From Eubacteriales bacterium (GTDB lineage Bacteria > Bacillota > Clostridia > Christensenellales > CAG-138): a DNA stretch of 6,958 nt. A program made the translations under genes and the position numbers. The stretch covers positions 1-6,958 of the forward strand of contig JAUYTF010000204.1 of NCBI GenBank assembly GCA_030695285.1. Direction: 5' to 3'. Positions 1 through 4,632 of the stretch are shown piece by piece; position 1 is the stretch's first letter; each line of letters opens with the position of its first letter. The notes under the pieces were generated by a model that saw nothing but the letters and a program-made list of their open reading frames with translations, did not search any database and was not told where the DNA came from.

Positions 1-545
1 ATCAGCAGCAGGAGCATGGTGAGCGCAAAGAGCCAGAGTTTTTGCATCGGGCGAAACAGGCACGGCAAGAACACTGCCATGGGCATGAACAGCATGGCGT
101 TGCCGATGAGATTGCTCAGCGGAATCTCCATGCCGATGTAGTTGTATTTGATCGCGTTGAGATACAGCTGCACGGTCTCCCACGGATTGAAATTTGTCAT
201 GAGATCGAAGTTTTGCCAATAGGCCGCTTGCGTCTGCGCAAAGGTTTGATAGTCCACGCGGGAGATGATCAGCGCGCCAAACAGCGCGGCGGCATAGAAC
301 GCGAACAGCGTAAAAAACGAATATCGCACCGCGCGGCGGCGTGATTCGCGCGTTTCCAGCGCGCGGGTGTAGAGATAGGTGCCCAGCGCGAGCGGTACGC
401 AGATGCCGACAATCAGCAGCAACCCGTGGGTGACATGCCGCATACCGGAAGAATAGATGCGCAACAGCTGCCATAGCATCACGGCAAACGCCGAAATCAG
501 CAGCAGGATTCCCAATGTTTTTTGCAGGCGAACGCGGTTTTCCAT
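1..545 (-). CDS. VanZ-like family membrane protein, N-terminal part (truncated by window edge)
   Basis: I translated this from the reverse strand; about 181 residues are visible and the C-terminus lies beyond position 1. An in-frame TGA sits four codons upstream of the ATG at 545, so that ATG is the first possible start; the Shine-Dalgarno is weak (GAG, 8 nt upstream). Hydrophobic segments lie at about residues 10-29, 40-60, 74-95, 143-164 and from 170 on. Between the third and fourth, residues 118-129 read NFNPWETVQLYL, followed by NLIGN at 145-149 and an LF-P-LP pattern at 152-161. This is the VanZ-family signature (Asn-Phe-x-Pro-x-x-Thr, then Asn-Leu-x-Gly-Asn-x-x-Leu-Phe-x-Pro). VanZ itself gives low-level teicoplanin resistance in enterococci, but most chromosomal family members have no known role and nothing nearby suggests a van cluster. 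It is transcribed divergently from the DUF2804 gene. The family call is fairly secure; the function is unknown. Confidence 0.85.
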   Translation of the reverse strand, partial: MENRVRLQKTLGILLLISAFAVMLWQLLRIYSSGMRHVTHGLLLIVGICVPLALGTYLYTRALETRESRRRAVRYSFFTLFAFYAAALFGALIISRVDYQTFAQTQAAYWQNFDLMTNFNPWETVQLYLNAIKYNYIGMEIPLSNLIGNAMLFMPMAVFLPCLFRPMQKLWLFALTMLLLL

Positions 546-602
546 GTCAGATACTCAACTTGCTCCGTTTCACAATCCGTTACACTTGGTTTTCATTCGG
601 GT

Positions 603-631
603 ATTATAACATACTCTTTCAGTCTGGTAAA
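603..631 (-). promoter_or_regulatory. Predicted extended -10 promoter of the VanZ-like gene
   Basis: On the minus strand there is a perfect TATAAT (603-608) preceded by TG one base upstream, forming an extended -10 (TGTTATAAT). A TTTACC -35-like hexamer lies at 626-631 with a 17-bp spacer. The start of transcription would fall near 596, leaving a leader of about 50 nt before the ATG at 545. This is sequence pattern only. Confidence 0.6.
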
Positions 632-687
632 AACAAACCTGAGACAAACGCCGTTTTTATTCCGGCGGAAAGCGCGCGCCGCGTTCC

Positions 688-717
688 TTGCGCCGCTGTC
701 GCATTCCGGCGTATAAT
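688..717 (+). promoter_or_regulatory. Predicted promoter of the DUF2804 gene
   Basis: A perfect TATAAT at 712-717 lies 18 bp downstream of a partial -35 match, TTGCGC at 688-693. The leader would be about 58 nt long and includes the AGGAGG ribosome binding site at 767-772. The -10 is strong and the -35 is poor, so an activator or a relaxed -35 is possible. With the VanZ promoter facing the other way, 546-781 acts as a divergent promoter region. Confidence 0.5.
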
Positions 718-781
718 AAGAAAAATGCGCATCTTGGGAATCCCTTTTCGAAATCAAACAAACAGCAGGAGGCAGCAAACT

Positions 782-1810
782 ATGCAGCATCTTCTCACAA
801 AAGGCCCGCTTTTGGACAAGTCCGGCGCGTTGAGCGAGACCGGATACGCTACCGCGCTGGTGAAAACCTATGACCGCAAGGCGGTTCGCGGCGGCGCGTT
901 GCGCATCAAGGAATGGGACTACTATCTAATTCACAACGGGCGTTACGGCGTTGCGCTGACCATTGCGGATAACGCCTATATGGGGCTGCTCTCCGCGTCG
1001 TTTCTGGATTTTGAGGCGAAAACGGAGAAGACCGTCTCCCCGATGTTCTGGCTCCCGTTTGGCAGCACGCGCTTTCCCGCGAGCTCGGAATCCGGCGACA
1101 TCGCCAAGCGCGTTCCGGGCGCGTCCGGTTCCTTTACGCTCGAAAACGGCGCGCGCAGGCTCAGGTTTCATCTGGACAAGTTCGAAGGCGACCAAGCGTT
1201 TGACTGCGACATCCTGCTCACCGATGAGCCGCGGGATTCCATGGTCATCGCTACCCCGTTTGCTCAGAAGAAGACGGCGTTCTACTATAATCAGAAGATC
1301 ATCGCCATGCGCGCTGCGGGCAGCTTTACCATCGGCGGCGTGACGCGGGCGTTTGATCCCGCGGATTCCTTCGGGATGCTCGACTGGGGGCGCGGCGTCT
1401 GGACGTATGAAAACACCTGGTATTGGGGCGCGGGGCAGGGTGTGGTGGACGGCCGCGTGGTCGGCTTTAATCTTGGCTACGGCTTTGGCGATGCCTCAGC
1501 AGCGTCGGAGAACATGCTGTTTGTCGACGGTGTTGCTCACAAGCTCGACCACGTGACGTTCCATATTCCGATGAAGGACGGCAAGGAGGATTTTCTCTCG
1601 CCTTGGACGTTCTCTTCCAGCGACGGGCGGTTCGAAGCCGCGTTTTCGCCAATTCTCGACCGCGCGGCGTTTACCTCCGTAGGCCCCCTGCTCTCCGATC
1701 AGCATCAGGTGTTTGGGTATATGGAGGGCACGATCATCCTCGACGACGGCAGCAAGATTGCGCTTAGCCGCTTTCTCTGCTTTGCGGAGAAGGTGCATAA
1801 TAAATGGTAA
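782..1810 (+). CDS. DUF2804 domain-containing protein
   Basis: The protein has 342 residues and the start is fixed by AGGAGG at 767-772, 9 nt before the ATG at 782. The open frame continues upstream to 515 but would overlap the VanZ gene, lacks a good ribosome binding site, and its extra residues look non-coding. There is no signal peptide or membrane segment, so it should be cytosolic. It is rich in Trp, Tyr, Phe and Gly with alternating polar and hydrophobic stretches, suggesting a beta-rich fold. Residues 197-216 (FGMLDWGRGVWTYENTWYWG), 228-237 (GFNLGYGFGD) and the following S-E-N at 242-244, then DG-x-x-HKL, match the conserved core I know from DUF2804 proteins. The full length fits that family. 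No reaction is established for it. The HAD-like gene follows after 83 bp on the same strand and may be co-transcribed. Family assignment is from memory of its motifs; function is not inferred. Confidence 0.85.
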   Translation: MQHLLTKGPLLDKSGALSETGYATALVKTYDRKAVRGGALRIKEWDYYLIHNGRYGVALTIADNAYMGLLSASFLDFEAKTEKTVSPMFWLPFGSTRFPASSESGDIAKRVPGASGSFTLENGARRLRFHLDKFEGDQAFDCDILLTDEPRDSMVIATPFAQKKTAFYYNQKIIAMRAAGSFTIGGVTRAFDPADSFGMLDWGRGVWTYENTWYWGAGQGVVDGRVVGFNLGYGFGDASAASENMLFVDGVAHKLDHVTFHIPMKDGKEDFLSPWTFSSSDGRFEAAFSPILDRAAFTSVGPLLSDQHQVFGYMEGTIILDDGSKIALSRFLCFAEKVHNKW

Positions 1811-1812
1811 TA

Positions 1813-1873
1813 TTGCTTGAAAGCAAGAGATTGTGACAATCAATTACAAAATTCCCTTCGCCCGTCTTCGGGC
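1813..1873 (+). repeat. Three small hairpins between the DUF2804 and HAD genes
   Basis: Immediately after the stop codon come three perfect short inverted repeats: TTGCTT/AAGCAA (1813-1818 with 1821-1826), GATTG/CAATC (1829-1833 with 1837-1841) and GCCCG/CGGGC (1860-1864 with 1869-1873, loop TCTT). None is followed by a run of T, so none looks like an intrinsic terminator. They may stabilise or process the transcript between the two genes, or the last may affect translation of the HAD gene because it ends 8 nt before its ribosome binding site. Confidence 0.45.
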
Positions 1874-1881
1874 AGAAACAT

Positions 1882-1886
1882 GGTGA
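1882..1886 (+). promoter_or_regulatory. GGTGA ribosome binding site of the HAD gene
   Basis: GGTGA is part of the complement of the 16S rRNA 3' end (AGGAGGTGATC) and lies 7 nt before the ATG at 1894, which supports that start. It overlaps an out-of-frame ATG at 1880 that opens only a 7-codon reading frame, ending at a TGA that lies inside the HAD coding start. Confidence 0.55.
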
Positions 1887-1893
1887 CTTCAAC

Positions 1894-2544
1894 ATGTGTT
1901 TGAACCGAAAATTTGACCTCGTGATCTGGGACTGGAACGGCACCCTGCTCGACGACACTGAAACGTGCTATCGCATCGCCAACGAGATGCGGCAGGAGCG
2001 CGGCATGGAGCTCATGCATGGCGTTGAGGAATACAGAAGGCATTTCACCTTTCCCGTGGTCGATTATTATCGCCGTATGGGCTACACTTTCGAGACCGAG
2101 CCGTTTGAGAACATCTCGCGCCAGTTTGTCTCGATGTATGCCGAGTGCTTTCCCGTGTGCGCCTTGCAGCCCTTTGCCGAGGAGACGCTCTCCGCCGTGC
2201 TGAAAACCGGTGCGCGGCAGGTGCTGCTGAGTGCAACCGGACAGGAGCGGCTGGATGAGCAGGTGGCGCATTTCCGGCTGAACGGCTATTTTGAGCGCGT
2301 GATCGGAAACAGCAACAATCTTGCCCACGGGAAGGCGGACTACGCAAAGGAGTTTTTGCTCGTAAGCGGCGTTGCGCCCGCGCGGACGTTGTTCGTTGGC
2401 GACACGGATCACGATTTTGAGATCGCCTCGTCCATCGGCTGCGGATGCGCGCTGCTCACCACGGGGCACCAGACACAGGCGCATCTTGCTACACTTGGCG
2501 CGATTCTGGTCAGCACCCTCTGCGAGGTGCCGGAGCTGTTATAA
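1894..2544 (+). CDS. HAD-superfamily hydrolase, phosphoglycolate phosphatase-like
   Basis: The 216-residue protein has the full set of haloacid dehalogenase superfamily motifs. Motif I is DWNGTLLDD at residues 13-21, with Asp13 as the expected nucleophile. Motif II is Ser113 in LLSATG, motif III is Lys147, and motif IV is VGDTDHD with Asp170 and Asp174. Residues 22-90 form a small helical C1-type cap containing FPVVDYYRRMGY. This layout matches the phosphoglycolate phosphatase/beta-phosphoglucomutase-like group, which forms a phospho-aspartate intermediate and needs magnesium. The second acidic position of motif I (Asp in DxD) is Asn15 here. I recall this DWNGT variant in a recurrent subfamily, so it is probably not a lesion. 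The substrate cannot be told from sequence. The protein is probably cytosolic and monomeric or dimeric. It lies 83 bp downstream of the DUF2804 gene on the same strand and ends just before a hairpin between converging genes. Confidence 0.88.
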   Translation: MCLNRKFDLVIWDWNGTLLDDTETCYRIANEMRQERGMELMHGVEEYRRHFTFPVVDYYRRMGYTFETEPFENISRQFVSMYAECFPVCALQPFAEETLSAVLKTGARQVLLSATGQERLDEQVAHFRLNGYFERVIGNSNNLAHGKADYAKEFLLVSGVAPARTLFVGDTDHDFEIASSIGCGCALLTTGHQTQAHLATLGAILVSTLCEVPELL

Positions 2545-2564
2545 GAAAGCATAAAGCACGAAAG

Positions 2565-2590
2565 AGCGGCATGCCGGATGGCGTGCCGCT
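2565..2590. terminator. Hairpin between converging genes, possible bidirectional terminator
   Basis: An 11-bp stem (AGCGGCATGCC at 2565-2575 with GGCGTGCCGCT at 2580-2590, one G-T wobble) closes a GGAT tetraloop. On the plus strand it is followed by a T-rich but interrupted stretch; on the minus strand by CTTTCGTGCTTTATG. Neither side has an uninterrupted T-run, so efficiency is uncertain. Its position, 20 bp after the HAD stop and 57 bp past the end of the minus-strand gene, suits a shared terminator. Confidence 0.55.
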
Positions 2591-2646
2591 GATGTGTTTG
2601 GGGGTTATTCTGTTTGTTCTTTTCATACGAGAATAGGAAAACACCG

Positions 2647-2835
2647 CTATTTCTGCTTCCGATCCCTCAGTAAACTGCTCAGGCTGCGGTCGTAGGTCTT
2701 CTCGCCCTCTTTCGTGAAAAAGCAGGCGGGGAATTCGCCGTCCGCGCGGTGATAGGCCACGCATTCGCAGCACTTGCCGTGGTGTTTACAGGGGTAGGTG
2801 CAGGGGCACTTTTCGGCGTTGACGCAGGCGCTCAT
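2647..2835 (-). CDS. Small cysteine-rich protein, DUF6485-like
   Basis: The start is the ATG at 2835: GAGGAT at 2843-2848 lies 7 nt upstream. An upstream TTG at 2850 in the same frame would overlap that ribosome binding site, so I reject it. The 62-residue product has eight cysteines (residues 4, 10, 12, 16, 22, 23, 25, 38) arranged as C-P-C-x3-C-x5-CC-x-C, followed by YHR and PACFF. This resembles the small DUF6485 proteins I know from Clostridia, with CxC-x3-C, CCEC and YHR-x-x-GE-x-P-x-C. The spacing suggests two metal sites, zinc or iron, but that is inference. The tail after residue 45 is charged (DRSLSSLLRDRKQK) and has no membrane segment. It sits 56 bp downstream of the transporter stop on the same strand with no strong promoter between, so it is probably expressed with it. 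The role is unknown. Confidence 0.75.
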   Translation of the reverse strand: MSACVNAEKCPCTYPCKHHGKCCECVAYHRADGEFPACFFTKEGEKTYDRSLSSLLRDRKQK

Positions 2836-2891
2836 ATCGTTGATCCTCAAAAATATAATCCGTCAAACAAACAATACGCTATTTTGCGCGG

Positions 2892-4100
2892 CTATGCAAG
2901 CGCTTGCGCGCGCTTTTTGCGCTCTTGCCGCAGGATGATCAGTACGATGAGCGCGGAAAAAGCAGCGCTGACGGCGGGGGCGAGCATCATGGCGTCAAGA
3001 CCGGCCCAACTCGCGAGCGCGCCCATGAAAAGCGGCGCGACGCTGTTGGTCGCAAAAATGCTGATGAGAAACGACGAGGCGATCAGCGAGGAGACGCCCG
3101 GGTTGTCCGCGGAGGCTTCGCTGAGGATCATCGGCACGCAGTGGCCGGAGACGAGGCCGATGACGCCGCTCATCACGCACATGACGACCGCGCTGCCGGA
3201 AAACACACCGACAGCCTGAAACACGCAGGTTAGAAGCACGCCGAGCAGGAAGAGCTTCAGCGGACGAATCGGAAGGCGCGGCGCAAAGAAGCGGCTGAGC
3301 GTAGCACAGACCCAGTAGATCGAGAGCGCAATGGAGCCCAGCGCTTCCGCGTTGTAGCGCAGCGTCATATAGCGGACAATCCAAATCAGCAGACCGGACT
3401 GTGCGATGGCATAAAGAATACTCGCCAGCAGCATCAGGGCGTTTTTCCGCTGAAAGAGAAACGCCTTGACAGCGGCGAACGTAAGCGGCTGCTCTTTTTT
3501 TACTGGTGGCACGCCTTTTTTTGCGGCACCGAGCAGCAGCAGGAATGCGACGCCCGCGAGGGCAATGAGCGCGCCCATGAGATAGCTCACCGTGTGCCAG
3601 CTCATCACCGCGAGCAACGCGCTGATCAATATCGGCGCGATCAGTCCGCCAACGCCGAAACCGCCGTGTAGCAGGCCTAAAAACTTTGCGCTCTTGTCGT
3701 GATGCAGGTCTACCATCACGGCGTTGCAGTTTGCGTCTACCCAGCCAAAGCCAACGCCGGTGAGCAGGCAAGCGGCGATCAGCCCGGCGACAACGCGCCC
3801 CTCGCCGAGCAGGAAAAACGATACAACGAGCACCGCGGCGCCTAGCAGCAGCATCGTGGTCTTTTTGATCCGCCCCTGCAGCATGGGCGCGGTGATAAAG
3901 GCAGCAACCGCTCCGATGTTGATCATGCTGCTCATGATGCCCTGCGCGCCGCCGGTGAGCCGGTAAGATTCCACTACGCTATTGAGCACCACGCTTTGGT
4001 AGTTGCTCAAGAGGCCGTATACGGCGATGAGCATTACGATTCCTGCGGTAAGCAGGCGCACGGAGCGGCGGGAAGAGGTGTTTTCGCGGGAAGATTCCAT
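2892..4100 (-). CDS. Major facilitator superfamily transporter
   Basis: The product has 402 residues from the ATG at 4100. AAAGGA lies 11 nt upstream, and the hydrophilic start MESSRENTSSRRS is a normal cytosolic N-terminus. The open frame extends further upstream to 4328, but those 76 residues run through the promoter and leader and do not look coding. Twelve hydrophobic segments are visible at about 15-38, 55-74, 81-99, 102-122, 143-166, 170-191, 219-240, 252-272, 282-300, 303-325, 336-358 and 370-390. The basic central loop (192-218) lies between helices 6 and 7, as in the 12-helix MFS fold. The pattern GVGFGWVDANCNAV at 115-128 with LHGGFGVGGLIAP at 144-156 resembles the sugar-type FHS branch (FucP-like), so a small polar solute driven by proton symport is a reasonable guess. 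The substrate and the direction of transport cannot be determined. The C-terminus is short and basic. The Cys-rich gene follows downstream. Confidence 0.88.
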   Translation of the reverse strand: MESSRENTSSRRSVRLLTAGIVMLIAVYGLLSNYQSVVLNSVVESYRLTGGAQGIMSSMINIGAVAAFITAPMLQGRIKKTTMLLLGAAVLVVSFFLLGEGRVVAGLIAACLLTGVGFGWVDANCNAVMVDLHHDKSAKFLGLLHGGFGVGGLIAPILISALLAVMSWHTVSYLMGALIALAGVAFLLLLGAAKKGVPPVKKEQPLTFAAVKAFLFQRKNALMLLASILYAIAQSGLLIWIVRYMTLRYNAEALGSIALSIYWVCATLSRFFAPRLPIRPLKLFLLGVLLTCVFQAVGVFSGSAVVMCVMSGVIGLVSGHCVPMILSEASADNPGVSSLIASSFLISIFATNSVAPLFMGALASWAGLDAMMLAPAVSAAFSALIVLIILRQERKKRAQALA

Positions 4101-4160
4101 ATAATAAAAAGTCCTTTCGTGCGGGGGGCCTGATCGTCTGGTGCAACGGTACAGATCGCG

Positions 4161-4176
4161 TGCGCAACATTGCGCA
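4161..4176. promoter_or_regulatory. Perfect 16-bp palindrome in the transporter leader, candidate operator
   Basis: TGCGCAACATTGCGCA is an inverted repeat with 7-bp arms around CA. It lies 16-32 bp downstream of the proposed -10 at 4193-4201 of the transporter promoter and about 60 bp before the start codon, which is a typical place for a repressor to block elongation or initiation. It could also form an RNA hairpin. No regulator gene is adjacent. Confidence 0.4.
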
Positions 4177-4192
4177 AAGCGCTCTGCATGAG

Positions 4193-4201
4193 AGTATATC
4201 A
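4193..4201 (-). promoter_or_regulatory. Predicted extended -10 element of the transporter gene
   Basis: On the minus strand TGATATACT combines a TATACT -10 (5 of 6 consensus bases) with the TG of an extended -10. I found no convincing -35 at 16-18 bp. The leader to the ATG at 4100 would be about 85 nt. The identical nonamer occurs in the opposite direction ahead of the diguanylate cyclase. Confidence 0.4.
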
Positions 4202-4539
4202 AATATGGTGTGCGTCTGGCGATACAATTCGAGCCAAAATCAATACGATTCACGCAAAAACGGAGGATCAGCGAGTAAATCGGGCGTGACTCATCTGCCC
4301 GACTGGCAGCGCAAAGCAGTGCGCGCACCCGAAGACGTGTGACGGCAACCGCCGGACGTTCTTACGCGAAGCGGATGCATCGGATGTTAATAAGCAACAA
4401 AACAGCACACGCAAGTAACATGTTACAATGCAACAAGTAAGAAATCACTAAATAAACGAATATTCATATGAATATTTGGCATAAAACTGAATTATTGGCT
4501 AAACCAGAACTGAATAAGCCATTATTCTTCGATTTTTTC
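4202..4539. other. Non-coding divergent intergenic region
   Basis: No gene is supported here. The left part (to about 4380) is GC-rich and holds a 6-bp stem TCGGGC/GCCCGA around 4279-4306. The right part becomes clearly AT-rich. It contains two perfect palindromes, GTAACATGTTAC at 4415-4426 and an 18-bp one at 4459-4476. Two similar stretches, AACTGAATTA at 4486-4495 and AACTGAATAA at 4509-4518, are followed by TTGGCT and GCCATT, so this part also contains an imperfect inverted repeat (4491-4500 with 4516-4527). No known riboswitch class was recognised. Confidence 0.5.
4459..4476. promoter_or_regulatory. Perfect 18-bp palindrome upstream of the cyclase, candidate operator
   Basis: AATATTCATATGAATATT is fully self-complementary over 18 bp and lies about 64 bp upstream of the proposed -35 of the diguanylate cyclase gene. 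AT-rich palindromes of this size are typical of dimeric regulator sites. Chance occurrence is less unlikely in AT-rich DNA, so this is only a candidate. Confidence 0.35.
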
Positions 4540-4567
4540 TTGCATTCGCAACCACTGATGATATACT
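4540..4567 (+). promoter_or_regulatory. Predicted promoter of the diguanylate cyclase gene
   Basis: TATACT at 4562-4567, with TG one base upstream (TGATATACT), forms an extended -10. A weak -35, TTGCAT at 4540-4545, lies 16 bp upstream and follows a run of T. The leader to the ATG at 4633 would be about 60 nt. Alternative -10s (TAGAAT at 4574, TATATT at 4586) cannot be excluded. Confidence 0.45.
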
Positions 4568-4632
4568 GATAACTAGAATAATTGGTATATTGTTTAAATC
4601 ACAGTCGAACTATTCTCTGGCGGAGCGAGGAA

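Noticed and set aside
42..344. 100-aa plus-strand open frame at the left edge
   Set aside because: It is antisense to the VanZ-like gene, whose frame shows membrane segments and the family signature.
515..781. N-terminal extension of the DUF2804 frame to an ATG at 515
   Set aside because: It would overlap the VanZ gene and run through both promoters; AGGAGG at 767-772 points clearly to the ATG at 782.
1840..2484. 214-aa open frame antisense to the HAD gene
   Set aside because: The plus strand encodes all four HAD motifs over the same bases; the antisense product shows no recognisable motif and lacks a good ribosome binding site.
2896..2907. 12-bp palindrome GCAAGCGCTTGC at the end of the transporter gene
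   Set aside because: It is within the final codons (AQALA) and has no T-run after it; it is most easily explained by codon choice.
2995..3771. 258-aa open frame on the minus strand, in a different frame from the transporter
   Set aside because: It lies wholly inside the transporter gene, is very rich in Arg and Ala as expected of a shifted GC-rich frame, and shows no domain pattern, whereas the transporter frame has twelve clear hydrophobic helices.
4101..4328. 76-codon upstream extension of the transporter frame
   Set aside because: The extension covers the leader, palindrome and promoter, has Cys/Arg-rich non-membrane composition, and no ribosome binding site as suitable as that before 4100.
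4160..4342. 60-aa plus-strand open frame in the intergenic region
   Set aside because: It has no convincing ribosome binding site and no recognisable sequence pattern, and it overlaps the proposed transporter promoter and palindrome.
4250..4380. Possible riboswitch (GC-rich segment with GTGACT, GCCCGACTGGC strings and a 6-bp stem)
   Set aside because: The strings recall fragments of known riboswitch cores, but I could not assemble a full consensus for any class, and the segment is more than 250 nt from the plus-strand gene and upstream of the proposed transporter start on the other strand.
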